DNA of 64,000 nt from Bacillota bacterium (GTDB lineage: Bacteria; Bacillota; Sulfobacillia; Sulfobacillales; Sulfobacillaceae): assembly GCA_021820965.1 (NCBI GenBank), contig JAKACZ010000007.1:1-64000 (forward strand), given 5' to 3'. Of this stretch, positions 36,334 through 44,524 are shown piece after piece. The position numbers were made by a program, and so were the translations under genes. A model generated the notes under the pieces. That model did no database searches. It was not told where the DNA came from and saw nothing but the letters and a program-made list of their open reading frames with translations. Each line of letters starts with the position of its first letter. The stretch's first letter is position 1.

Positions 36334-36432
36334 GCGGGTCTCTGGTTAAAAATCGGCTGAAATGGAAATTAACCATCGCCCTGGACCGCGTCTGTCCGGT
36401 ACAATGAGAGATAATTGAAGTGGGGTGATACT

Positions 36433-37152
36433 GTGCCGGAGAAGTCCGCCTCTCGTCGGTTGAGCTGCCCATCGTGCAGTGAGACGGTCTTGCCGGAGGA
36501 TATATTTTGTTTTCATTGCGGCCGGCGATTAAAGCCCAAAGCCGCGGGGGGCGTGTCAAGCCCCAATGACGCGAGACCCAAGCGGCGGCGCTTCACGCAG
36601 TGGCCATTGGCGGTCATGGGCGCTATCGCTTTGTTGGCGGCCGGCTATGAAGTCCATCACCAATCGACCATTATTGCCAATCTGCGCGCGACCCAGGCTG
36701 GTCACAGGCAACATTTTGGTGATTCGGGCAAAAAGCACGGTCCCGTCCTGCACCCGGTGATCACCAGCACTCAAACCATTTATCCGGCAAACCTGCCGTC
36801 GCCGCTGTCGTGGACGCCGGAAGTGGAGACATATCGAAACGTGCAGTTCGGACTACGCGTGCCCAAGAACCTGAGTGCCTCAATAGGATCATCAGCAACG
36901 CAATGGACGTGGGGCCAAGCCAATACGCCGTATCGAATCGTCCTTTCCGTCGTGTCCGCGAAAACACCAGCGGCCAGTGTCGCTCTGGGTCCAAACACCT
37001 GGGGCACCCGCATTTCCCGTAGCAGTGCCGCTGTTAGTCAGGACCTATTCATCAACTGGGCGGGTGCGAAGTGGGTCGAGGTCTCTATGACGGTGCCGGC
37101 TTCCCATGTGGCTTGGCTTCAAGCTATTGCCAAGAGTGTGCGAGTCAGCTAG
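36433..37152 (+). CDS. Zinc-ribbon membrane-anchored protein, unknown function
   Basis: 239 residues from GTG 36433 (GTGGGGTGAT upstream). A zinc ribbon, LSCPSCSETVLPEDIFCFHC, is at residues 8-27 with CxxC...CxxC. A basic linker and one membrane helix (LAVMGAIALLAAGYEV) follow near 60. The rest is probably an extracytoplasmic beta-rich domain. This layout (cytoplasmic zinc ribbon, one helix, outer domain) is common in Bacillota envelope proteins. Its stop overlaps the convergent DUF421 gene by four bases. Confidence 0.6.
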   Translation: MPEKSASRRLSCPSCSETVLPEDIFCFHCGRRLKPKAAGGVSSPNDARPKRRRFTQWPLAVMGAIALLAAGYEVHHQSTIIANLRATQAGHRQHFGDSGKKHGPVLHPVITSTQTIYPANLPSPLSWTPEVETYRNVQFGLRVPKNLSASIGSSATQWTWGQANTPYRIVLSVVSAKTPAASVALGPNTWGTRISRSSAAVSQDLFINWAGAKWVEVSMTVPASHVAWLQAIAKSVRVS

Positions 37153-37667
37153 GAAGAGCCATGGTTGCCTTGGCCGGATTGGGCCGAATCTTTCTTACCA
37201 CTGGATGCTTTGGTTGCTGTCGCCTGTTTCTTTGTAACCGATACCTTGCCGCTGGGTTCCAGGCGTGCTTCCTTAATGTCACTCAACTTCACTTGCTTTT
37301 GGCGCAGCTCCATCAGCAAGTCGGCTTTTGATAGCCGTTCGGCCTTCAGTTTTTGCGTATCCAGCTTGCCCTCGGACACAACCGGGGTCGGCACACCCTG
37401 GGTTAGCTTCTCCAGCCATCGCCATCGGTAGTTCAACCAGGTTAGTCCCCATTGCAGGACGCCCAGAACGACAGTGACGGCGGTGGCTCTGACAAGGGCG
37501 CCATGACCGTTCTCCATCCCCAGAGCCACTGCTTCCCCGATCATTATCACCACCGCAAAATCAAATGGTCCCATCTTGCCTAGGGTGCGCTTACCCATCA
37601 TCCGAAATACGCCTAACGCGACGGCCCATAAAATGGCGGTTCGTCCCATCGCCCCCAGAACTTCCAC
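37149..37667 (-). CDS. DUF421/YetF-family membrane protein
   Basis: 172 residues from GTG 37667, behind GGGAGGTGGAG. Membrane segments lie at about 8-25, 37-55 and 60-78, with the DUF421 signatures FRMMGKRTLGKMGPFDFAVV and IMIGEAVALGMEN. The soluble part has VVSEGKLDTQKLKAERLSKA and DLLMELRQKQVKLSDIKEAR, matching YetF proteins, then a basic low-complexity tail (KKQATATKASSGKKDSAQ). Role in the cell is unknown; relatives are linked to spores or stress. Confidence 0.85.
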   Translation of the reverse strand: MEVLGAMGRTAILWAVALGVFRMMGKRTLGKMGPFDFAVVIMIGEAVALGMENGHGALVRATAVTVVLGVLQWGLTWLNYRWRWLEKLTQGVPTPVVSEGKLDTQKLKAERLSKADLLMELRQKQVKLSDIKEARLEPSGKVSVTKKQATATKASSGKKDSAQSGQGNHGSS

Positions 37668-37795
37668 TGCTCCACCTCCCTTTTGTGTTCTAGGGTGTGT
37701 TGTTCTCAACCGTTCATGCACATTTTGCGCCTGCCATTCGTCCCCATGGGATGAGTTTGCTAGAATGGCAGCAAGAGGAAGACAAGGAGGTCTTT

Positions 37796-39124
37796 ATGAC
37801 CAAGGACGAAGTTTTAGAGAGGTCCCGGGAACTGAACGTAAAGTTTGTTCGTCTGCAGTTTACGGACATTTTAGGAATCGTCAAGAACGTTGCGATTCCC
37901 GCCAGGTCACTGCCGATGGCGTTGGAAGGGCAGATGATGTTTGATGGATCGTCTATCGAGGGATTCGTGCGTACGGTTGAGTCCAACATGTATCTTGATC
38001 CCGATCCGAACACCTTTGCTGTGTTCCCTTGGACGGAAAGCCACGGACTAACGGCACGCTTAATGTGCGACATTAAAAATCCGGATGGTACTGCCTTTCA
38101 GGGCTGTCCCCGCAGCACCCTAAAGCGCGTCCTAAAAGAAGCCACCGACATGGGATATCAGGTTCTGGTCGGACCCGAACCCGAATTCTTTTTATTCCAG
38201 CAGAAACCCAACGGAGAGGCAACGGTGGAAACTACGGATGAAGCCGGCTATTTTGACTTATCCCCTAGTGACTTGGGAGAGGACGCGCGGCGAGACATTG
38301 TATTGGCGTTGGAAGAGATGGGCATGGAAATTGAAGCGACTCACCATGAAGTGTCTCCGGGTCAGCACGAGATCGATTTTCGCTATCAAGATGCGCTGAC
38401 TACGGCCGACACGATCGTGACCTTTCGCGTCGTCGCACGCACGGTAGCACGTCAGCATGGCTTTCATGCGACTTTCATGCCCAAGCCTTTGACCGGGGTG
38501 AACGGATCCGGGCTTCATCTGCATCAATCGCTGATAACGGTGGCCGATGGCAAGAATGCCTTTTGGGACCCGAAGCAGCCTCATGGTCTGAGCCGAACCG
38601 CCACCCGGTACATTTCGGGCCTGATGGCGCACGCGCGCGGATTTACCGCGATGACCAACCCGCTTATCAATAGTTACAAACGGCTGGTGCCGGGCTACGA
38701 AGCGCCTGTCTACATCGCCTGGTCGACCGGCAATCGAAGTCCCATGATCCGCGTGCCCCAAGCCCAAGGGGAGGCTACGCGCATTGAACTGCGCTCCCCC
38801 GATCCAGCCTGCAACCCGTATCTGGCACTGGCTGTGACTATCAAGGCGGGGTTGTCGGGGTTGAAGCATCGTTACGATTTGCCGGCTCCCATTACCCGCA
38901 ATATCTATCGCATGCACGAATCCGAGCGACGGGAATTGGGGATTGAACGCCTTCCTGAGAGCCTGGACGAGGCGTTAACCTATCTTGAAGAAGACAGCGT
39001 CGTGCGCGATGCCTTGGGCGATCACATTACCCACCGCTTTGTGGAAGCCAAGCGTTTGGAGTGGGACATTTATCGCCACGAAGTGCATCCTTGGGAACTG
39101 GAGCAGTACCTTACCGTTTACTAA
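37796..39124 (+). CDS. glnA: Glutamine synthetase type I
   Basis: 442 residues from ATG 37796 with AAGGAGG upstream; the frame opens 33 codons earlier without a ribosome site. The beta-grasp domain (FVRLQFTDILGIVKNVAIP, DGSSIEGFVR) is followed by the catalytic metal and ATP motifs: GPEPEFFLF, EVSPGQHEIDFRY, FMPKPLTGVNGSGLHLHQSL, and NRSPMIRVP. Length and absence of the long insertion fit GSI-alpha, usually controlled by feedback and GlnR rather than adenylylation. I see no clear GlnR box. The 3' end overlaps the convergent Kelch gene by 14 bp. Confidence 0.95.
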   Translation: MTKDEVLERSRELNVKFVRLQFTDILGIVKNVAIPARSLPMALEGQMMFDGSSIEGFVRTVESNMYLDPDPNTFAVFPWTESHGLTARLMCDIKNPDGTAFQGCPRSTLKRVLKEATDMGYQVLVGPEPEFFLFQQKPNGEATVETTDEAGYFDLSPSDLGEDARRDIVLALEEMGMEIEATHHEVSPGQHEIDFRYQDALTTADTIVTFRVVARTVARQHGFHATFMPKPLTGVNGSGLHLHQSLITVADGKNAFWDPKQPHGLSRTATRYISGLMAHARGFTAMTNPLINSYKRLVPGYEAPVYIAWSTGNRSPMIRVPQAQGEATRIELRSPDPACNPYLALAVTIKAGLSGLKHRYDLPAPITRNIYRMHESERRELGIERLPESLDEALTYLEEDSVVRDALGDHITHRFVEAKRLEWDIYRHEVHPWELEQYLTVY

Positions 39125-40142
39125 CTGCCTTAATGGTCCAAACGGCGTCCATCGCGCCCGACGGGCTTTGCCCGCCAAGCCAGATGCCGGCACCCGACGG
39201 AAGCGTCAGAAAGGCTCCGTAGCCCCCCGGTTCCGGTAGCGACGGTCCCGCTTTCCACGCTTTTTTGCCGGCGTCGTACCAAAAAACCGCAGGAATCCAA
39301 CCGGCATCGGTTTCACCACCGGCCACTACCAAGTGGTTGGCGATGATGGTGGCTTGCGCGTGTTGAACTGATACGGGGTAGGCAGGGAGTTTTATCATTT
39401 TTCCCGTGCTCAGGTTATAGGCAACGGCCTGATTGGACGTACCTGATTCAGACAGGCCGCCTATAACATACAGGGTATTGCCGCCTCGAGTCACGGCCGG
39501 ATAGCGGACGCCAATCGGAAGATGACCCCATACGGTGACCGGTTTTCCAGGCGTGTAGGACCAAATCGTATTGGAAGGCGCCCCCAAATTGTGACCCCCA
39601 ATGACCAAAATCTTAGAGTGGTCGGTGACCGCCGCCGAGTCCGAAAGAGGGATGGGCAGCGGCGGCAATGAGGTGGCAGGACTTAAATGCGGCAGGGGCA
39701 GGCGGAACACCGAAGAACTGGATGCGTAGGAGCCTCCTCCCAAGAGTATGAGGCGGCCGGGTAGCGCCACGGCGGCCGCGTCATGCAATGCCACCGGCAG
39801 ACCCGGTGTGATGGCTTGCACCGGTTTTAACTGGCCGGATGGGGTCCAAGTTAACTCTTGCACTAGCGTCGTGCTTTGCCCATTAACCAAGCCACCCAAG
39901 AGCCAAATGGAATGAGATGTGGATGCCGTGGCAAACCCTGCGATAGGCTGACTCAAGGTGATGGGTGCCTGAGTCCAGTGACTCAGCGCAAAGCTTGGAG
40001 GTTTCGAGACAGGCTGGTGCGGGCGAGCAGCTGGATGACGGTGATGATGGGTCAGCGTTATTATGGCGGCCACAATTAATACCACCACTGTAAGCAGTGC
40101 CCAAAAACGTCCGTTCGGACGACGCCGTCGTCTTGTGCTCAT
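39111..40142 (-). CDS. Kelch-repeat protein with N-terminal membrane anchor
   Basis: 343 residues from ATG 40142 (GGAGGAGACC upstream). A basic N-terminus (STRRRRRPNGR) and one helix (FWALLTVVVLIVAAIITL) form an anchor. A His/Pro linker leads to a six-bladed beta-propeller; blades are marked by SIWLLGGLVNG, RLILLGGGSYA, KILVIGGHNLG, TLYVIGGLSES, HLVVAGGETDA and GIWLGGQSPS. Likely an extracytoplasmic binding or scaffold protein; ligand unknown. Confidence 0.8.
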   Translation of the reverse strand: MSTRRRRRPNGRFWALLTVVVLIVAAIITLTHHHRHPAARPHQPVSKPPSFALSHWTQAPITLSQPIAGFATASTSHSIWLLGGLVNGQSTTLVQELTWTPSGQLKPVQAITPGLPVALHDAAAVALPGRLILLGGGSYASSSSVFRLPLPHLSPATSLPPLPIPLSDSAAVTDHSKILVIGGHNLGAPSNTIWSYTPGKPVTVWGHLPIGVRYPAVTRGGNTLYVIGGLSESGTSNQAVAYNLSTGKMIKLPAYPVSVQHAQATIIANHLVVAGGETDAGWIPAVFWYDAGKKAWKAGPSLPEPGGYGAFLTLPSGAGIWLGGQSPSGAMDAVWTIKAVSKR

Positions 40143-40482
40143 GGTCTCCTCCAACTACTATATATCGATATTGTATACCGGGATATCATCATTTACCTAA
40201 CACTAGCGTCATCTATCGTCGAATTATGTCGCCAATGACTAGGCGTTAGGAAGTTGTACGTACGCCAAGCCGACCAAAGAATGTCGATGATCGTCATGAG
40301 CGTTCCAAGTGGTGGTGCAGGAAATCCGCAAATGGATTGCTCGGGGGCACGATCATTCGGATTGGGGAAGCAAGGCGGTCATGCGGGTCGGTGACGGGTG
40401 TCTAAGCGGAGTGCGATTGGCGTGATCTCTAATCGAGGCTTTCCCATGGTATGATGAAGGAAGGCCAAGGGGGGACGCCTGT
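40143..40482. other. Intergenic region upstream of the HAD gene
   Basis: About 340 bp with no recognisable gene. A/T-rich at 40160-40190, where TACAAT occurs on the minus strand and may serve the Kelch gene, though no good -35 is paired with it. Confidence 0.35.
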
Positions 40483-41178
40483 TTGTGGCATTTCTTGTTT
40501 GATTTGGATGGTACGGTGCTGGACACCACGGACCTCATTGTCGCCAGCTTTATATACACCTTTGAAACCGGCCTGGGTCAATCCGTCACCCGAGAGCAAC
40601 TCATGGTTCACTTTGGCCGTCCTCTGGTGGAACAATTTCGGCTGATGCGTCCCGACCTTTTGGATCACCAAATTGATCGACTGGTGCGGTTGTACCTTGA
40701 ACATAATGAGGCCGAGCACGACGGACTCGTTCAGCTGGTTCCCGGAGCCGACATAGGGCTTCGTACTCTGGCTGCTACGGGGAATCCGCTGGGCATTGTC
40801 ACGTCAAAGCGCCGGGATTTAACGCGGAGAGGACTGCGGTTATTTGGGCTCGATGAGTTGTTTTCGGTTATTGTTGCCTTGGAGAGCACGCGGCGTCATA
40901 AGCCTCATCCTGAGCCGGTCGAATACGCCATCAAGCGGCTCAAAGCCGATCCCAAACGGACTATCTATGTCGGCGATAGTCCCTATGACATGATGGCAGG
41001 CCACGCCGCGGGAGTGCGGACCTTGGGCTTGGTACACAACACGTTTTCCCGTGCCGACCTCAGTCAGGCCGGGGCCGACGACGTGGTGGACACCTGGTCG
41101 GATATCGTGGCTGTCTTGAGTCGATGGTCTCGTTCCGAAGATACGAAGGATTCATATTTCATGCGAGGTGATACCTGA
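40483..41178 (+). CDS. HAD-superfamily phosphatase (PpaX/Gph-like)
   Basis: 231 residues from TTG 40483. HAD motif I is FLFDLDGTVLDTTDLI (residues 4-19), motif II IVTSKRRD, motif III lysine in STRRHKPHPEPVEYAIKRLK and motif IV YVGDSPYDMMAGHAAG, giving a complete catalytic set with a helical cap. Closest in style to PpaX/phosphoglycolate phosphatase. The stop overlaps the next ATG (TGATG), and a third gene follows, so HAD, UPF0173 and the Cas4-like gene form one unit. Confidence 0.85.
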   Translation: MWHFLFDLDGTVLDTTDLIVASFIYTFETGLGQSVTREQLMVHFGRPLVEQFRLMRPDLLDHQIDRLVRLYLEHNEAEHDGLVQLVPGADIGLRTLAATGNPLGIVTSKRRDLTRRGLRLFGLDELFSVIVALESTRRHKPHPEPVEYAIKRLKADPKRTIYVGDSPYDMMAGHAAGVRTLGLVHNTFSRADLSQAGADDVVDTWSDIVAVLSRWSRSEDTKDSYFMRGDT

Positions 41179-41888
41179 TGCAATTGGAAGGAGCGGTAAT
41201 TACCTGGCTGGGACATGCCAGCTTTTTGGTTGAAACGCCTGGCGGCAAGTCGATCGTGATAGATCCGTGGCTTTCGGACAATCCAAAATGCCCGGATCAA
41301 TATCGAAATCTTGACCGGGCGGACCTTATTCTCATTTCCCACGGCCACTTTGACCACATGGGTAGCGCGGCCGACCTGGCCAAGCGGACGGGCGCGCCCG
41401 TGATTAGTAATTTTGAGATCGGCAGCTATTTGGCCGATCAAGGTGTCCAAAACACCATCGGCATGAACAAGGGCGGCACCGTAGCGGTGGGCGATATCAA
41501 AGTCACGATGGTCCACGCCGACCATTCCTCCGGGATCACCACGACGGAAGGCACAACCGTTTACGGGGGAGAAGCCGGCGGTTTTGTCGTCACTCTGGAA
41601 AATGGCCTCACTCTGTACCACGCCGGCGACACCAACGTGTTTTCGGACATGACAATTATCCGCGAGTTGTATGCGCCGGATATCGCCCTCCTTCCCATTG
41701 GCGGGCACTTTACCATGAGCCCCAAAGAAGCCGCTTATGCGGTTAAACTGCTGCGGCCCAAGATGGTGATTCCCATGCACTACGGGACCTTTGACGCCCT
41801 GACGGGCACTCCCGACGCGTTGATGGACCTCTTGGCAGGGGAGCCGGTCGAGGTTAACGCCCTCCAACCGGGCGGCCAGTGCCGGTAG
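41178..41888 (+). CDS. UPF0173 metal-dependent hydrolase
   Basis: 236 residues of metallo-beta-lactamase fold. WLGHASFLVETPGGKSIVID, the metal-binding HGHFDHMGSAADLAKR, HADHSSG, and LYHAGDTNVFSDM are the UPF0173 set, ending LPIGGHFTMSPKEAAYA and PMHYGTFDAL. Members are Zn or Mn hydrolases of unclear substrate. It is coupled on both sides: TGATG with the HAD gene and a 10-base overlap with the Cas4-like gene. Confidence 0.9.
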   Translation: MQLEGAVITWLGHASFLVETPGGKSIVIDPWLSDNPKCPDQYRNLDRADLILISHGHFDHMGSAADLAKRTGAPVISNFEIGSYLADQGVQNTIGMNKGGTVAVGDIKVTMVHADHSSGITTTEGTTVYGGEAGGFVVTLENGLTLYHAGDTNVFSDMTIIRELYAPDIALLPIGGHFTMSPKEAAYAVKLLRPKMVIPMHYGTFDALTGTPDALMDLLAGEPVEVNALQPGGQCR

Positions 41889-42586
41889 AGGGCCACACTA
41901 AATCCCGCAGGCGGAAGCCGCGTCGGTTTCCGCCTTCCCTGGCGGGTTCGTGCCTTCGGTACGCGGTGATGGATGTCTTGGGATTCGGCCGATTGATTGA
42001 CCCTGAAAGTCAAGCTGCCATGAGAGCGGGGGCCGATTGGCACAAAACCTTTCAGCAAGAGTTGATGCGCGACTATGCCATGTGCTCGGTTGAGGTGACG
42101 CTGCGTGACACCGATTGGGGGGTTTCGGGGAGGATGGACGCCGTCGTGGAAACGCCGACCGGTCCAGCCGTGATTGAGTATAAAACGGTGTCAGGCGATC
42201 GTTTCCAACTGATTCAGCAAGGGGGGCCATTGGTGTCCCACTGGTCGCAGCTGCAGCTGTATTTGGCGGTGGGGTCAATTCCCAAAGGCGCGTTGGTGGT
42301 AGATGCGCGTCCCAGCCATCAGCGCTTGATTTTTCATGCAGAGGCTGATCCAATGTGGGCTCAATGGTTAAGGGTCCGCATTGAACGGGTTAAAGCATAC
42401 CAAGCGGTTAGAAAGCTGCCCGAGCGCGAGGTTAGTCAGGGGTGTTTGTCGTGCGATCGTTGGCAACGGTGTTTCTCGTCGGAGGACGAGCGCGATCGTC
42501 AGGTTCACCAGCATCCGGTGTGGGCACCGGAGCCGAGTGTTCCCGACCTCGTGGGGTATACCGTTTCACATCAAGTGGTGTCATGA
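41879..42586 (+). CDS. Cas4/RecB-like iron-sulfur PD-(D/E)XK nuclease
   Basis: 235 residues from GTG 41879. The nuclease signature is complete: H55 in GADWHKTF, D87 in GRMDAVVE, E100 and K102 in AVIEYKT, and QLQLYL with Gln/Tyr. One cysteine at 25 (GSCLRYAVMD) and three at 189, 192 and 198 (CLSCDRWQRC) reproduce the C-Cx2Cx5C iron-sulfur arrangement of Cas4 and AddB. No CRISPR array or cas gene is in the window. It is a stand-alone Cas4-like exonuclease, possibly for DNA repair. The link to the HAD and UPF0173 hydrolases suggests a shared pathway. Confidence 0.75.
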   Translation: MPVEGHTKSRRRKPRRFPPSLAGSCLRYAVMDVLGFGRLIDPESQAAMRAGADWHKTFQQELMRDYAMCSVEVTLRDTDWGVSGRMDAVVETPTGPAVIEYKTVSGDRFQLIQQGGPLVSHWSQLQLYLAVGSIPKGALVVDARPSHQRLIFHAEADPMWAQWLRVRIERVKAYQAVRKLPEREVSQGCLSCDRWQRCFSSEDERDRQVHQHPVWAPEPSVPDLVGYTVSHQVVS

Positions 42587-42601
42587 CAGGAGGACTAGAA
42601 G

Positions 42602-43057
42602 ATGCCGAACGCGAAAGTCAGTTATCGGGGGAAAATGCTCTTTGAGGGTACCAGTGGGTCCGGGCACCGGGTCATGATGGACTCGGCGCCGGAAGTTGGC
42701 GGGGAAAACCAGGGCATTCGCCCGATGGAAACCGTACTGGTGGGACTGGGGGGCTGCACCGGGATGGACGTGGTGTCCATTCTAAATAAAATGCGTGTTT
42801 CGTTTACGAGCTTCGATATGGAGATCCTCGGCAAACGCGCCTCCGAACACCCTAAAGTGTATGAACACATTACCGTGCGGTATCAGTTTTCCGGCGATAA
42901 GGCCGATATAGACAAGTTTGTCCGTGCGGTCAGCTTAAGCCAAGAGAAGTATTGCAGTGTATCGGCCATGCTAGCCAAGAGCGCCAAAATTGACGCCGAA
43001 ATTTACATCAATGAGGAATTGGTCATGTCCTTGAACCACGGTCAGCGTTCCTCCTAA
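42602..43057 (+). CDS. OsmC/Ohr-family peroxiredoxin-like protein
   Basis: 151 residues from ATG 42602, after ACAGGAGGACTA. It has the fold motif PMETVLVGLGGCTGMDVVSI with the first cysteine and LSQEKYCSVSAMLAKSAKID with the second. These two cysteines form the thiol peroxidase site of OsmC proteins, which reduce organic hydroperoxides. It belongs to the general OsmC rather than the Ohr branch. Sixteen bases after the Cas4-like gene, so possibly in the same transcript. Confidence 0.88.
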   Translation: MPNAKVSYRGKMLFEGTSGSGHRVMMDSAPEVGGENQGIRPMETVLVGLGGCTGMDVVSILNKMRVSFTSFDMEILGKRASEHPKVYEHITVRYQFSGDKADIDKFVRAVSLSQEKYCSVSAMLAKSAKIDAEIYINEELVMSLNHGQRSS

Positions 43058-43127
43058 ACCGCTGTCAACAACGCCCAGCGTGAACCTTTGCCGGCGGGGC
43101 ATGCTAGCCCCGAAGGGAGGGATGGCG

Positions 43128-43310
43128 ATGGCGGATGAACAAAGCGGGAGAAAGAACGCCCCGCTTCAGCGCTTAACTCAGGAACGGTTCAAAGAGGAAG
43201 TAGCGCGGGAGCTCGGTATCGATCTGAATGACACTGAGTTCCCTCGGCGCCATATCACTAAGCTTGAGAGAGATTTGCGTGCGGACGGCGAAGCGCAATC
43301 GGATTCCTAA
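43128..43310 (+). CDS. Small acid-soluble spore protein-like
   Basis: 60 residues from ATG 43128, seven bases after GGGAGG (another ATG lies six bases earlier, too close). The core LTQERFKEEVARELGIDLND resembles the first motif of alpha/beta-type SASPs and SspF (xxxxKxEvAxElGixL), which bind DNA in spores. The second motif of SASPs (GxxGGxMVKxxI) is replaced by FPRRHITKLERDLRADGE. So it is an atypical member or a SASP-like protein. It supports an endospore-forming host. Confidence 0.55.
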   Translation: MADEQSGRKNAPLQRLTQERFKEEVARELGIDLNDTEFPRRHITKLERDLRADGEAQSDS

Positions 43311-43325
43311 GATGAAAACGATCCC

Positions 43326-43349
43326 AACCAGGCCCCGGAGGGCCTGGTT
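43326..43349 (+). terminator. Strong hairpin after the SASP-like gene
   Basis: AACCAGGCCC (43326-43335) and GGGCCTGGTT (43340-43349) form a perfect 10-bp stem with loop CGGA. There is no long T-tract (CCATGCG follows), so it may end transcription weakly. Confidence 0.6.
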
Positions 43350-43387
43350 CCATGCGTGTTGGGAGATGGCACGAATTCGGTGAAACC

Positions 43388-43417
43388 TTGTGGCTTAAAC
43401 CCCCATTTGGCTATAAT
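43388..43417 (+). promoter_or_regulatory. Promoter of ychF-hemL-lgt
   Basis: TTGTGG (43388-43393) and TATAAT (43412-43417) with an 18-bp spacer, 24 bp before the GTG start. A strong sigma-A-like pair. Confidence 0.7.
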
Positions 43418-43441
43418 CGGGAAAGGAAATGGGGGACCGGA

Positions 43442-44503
43442 GTGGACATCGGATTAATCGGGCTGGCGCGGTCGGGGAAAACGACCATCTTCAACCTCTT
43501 GACCAATTCCCGCGTCGATACCGCCGGGTTCGGCAAGGTCGAATCGCGGCGTGCCTTAGCGACCGTACCCGACGAACGTTTGGATTGGCTAAAAGAAGTG
43601 TACCGACCGAAGAAGGTGACCCCGGCGGTTCTTCAAGTTGTGGACGTGCCAGGCTTGGTGCACACTGAAGCGCAGGGGCCCAACCGATTTTTGAACGACG
43701 TGCGGCTGGTTGATGCTCTGATTCATGTGGTGCGGGGGTTTGAGTCCGATTTGGCAGAGCCGGCGACGCCGCTCCAAGAACTGGAAGATATGGAACTGGA
43801 ATTGGGGCTGTCTGATTTGGATCTGGTGGAAAAGCGGCGTGAACGCATACGCACCGGCAAAAGAATCAGTAAAGAGCAGCAGCATGAATTGGAATTATTG
43901 GACCAACTTTATGATGCGTTGGAATCAGGGAAGCGATTGGATCAACTAGATCTCGGGGACGAGGACAAGCGGCTGCTCAGCGGCTATCAGTTTCTGACGC
44001 TGAAGCCGATGATTTGGCTATTGAATCTGAATGACGAAGCCTTTCGCAACCTTGACGACCGGGGCCGCGAGGCCATTATAAAAATGGCCCGAGACAAGCA
44101 CATACCATTGGTGCTCATGGCGGGGGCGATGGAGCAAGAAATTCAAGAGCTGAGCGATTCTGACCGTGAAGAATTTATGCGGGACTTAGGCATCCGCCAG
44201 ACCGGAACCGAACGCTTGGCCAAAGCCGCATACGAGCATCTGGGCCTCACCTCCTTCCTAACCGCGGGAGAAGACGAAGTGCGGGCATGGACTATCCCGC
44301 AGGGCACTTCGGCCCGGCAGGCGGCGGGAAAAATTCATTCGGATATTGAGCGCGGCTTTATCCGTGCCGAGGTGGTCGCTTTTTCGGCCTTGAAGGATGC
44401 CGGCAGCCTGGCGAAAGCACGCGATCAAGGACTGGTACGTCTAGAAGGAAAAGATTATATCATGCACGATGGCGATGTCGTGAATTTCCGGTTTAATGTG
44501 TAA
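43442..44503 (+). CDS. ychF: YchF-family GTPase/ATPase
   Basis: 353 residues from GTG 43442. G1 is GLARSGKTTIFNLL where YchF usually has NxGKS; G3 is DVPGL; the G4 position reads LNLND instead of NKxD, as in YchF, which prefers ATP. Coiled-coil arm at about 105-180, and the C-terminal TGS domain GEDEVRAWTIPQGTSARQAA and KDYIMHDGDVVNFRFNV is standard. YchF binds the ribosome and responds to oxidative stress. The first gene of a unit with hemL and lgt. Confidence 0.92.
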   Translation: MDIGLIGLARSGKTTIFNLLTNSRVDTAGFGKVESRRALATVPDERLDWLKEVYRPKKVTPAVLQVVDVPGLVHTEAQGPNRFLNDVRLVDALIHVVRGFESDLAEPATPLQELEDMELELGLSDLDLVEKRRERIRTGKRISKEQQHELELLDQLYDALESGKRLDQLDLGDEDKRLLSGYQFLTLKPMIWLLNLNDEAFRNLDDRGREAIIKMARDKHIPLVLMAGAMEQEIQELSDSDREEFMRDLGIRQTGTERLAKAAYEHLGLTSFLTAGEDEVRAWTIPQGTSARQAAGKIHSDIERGFIRAEVVAFSALKDAGSLAKARDQGLVRLEGKDYIMHDGDVVNFRFNV

Positions 44504-44524
44504 GTCTCAAAAGCGAGGTGTGGC

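Noticed and set aside
41879-42586. Part of a CRISPR-Cas adaptation module
   Set aside because: No cas1, cas2, array or effector gene is found in 64 kb; the gene is coupled to metabolic hydrolases.
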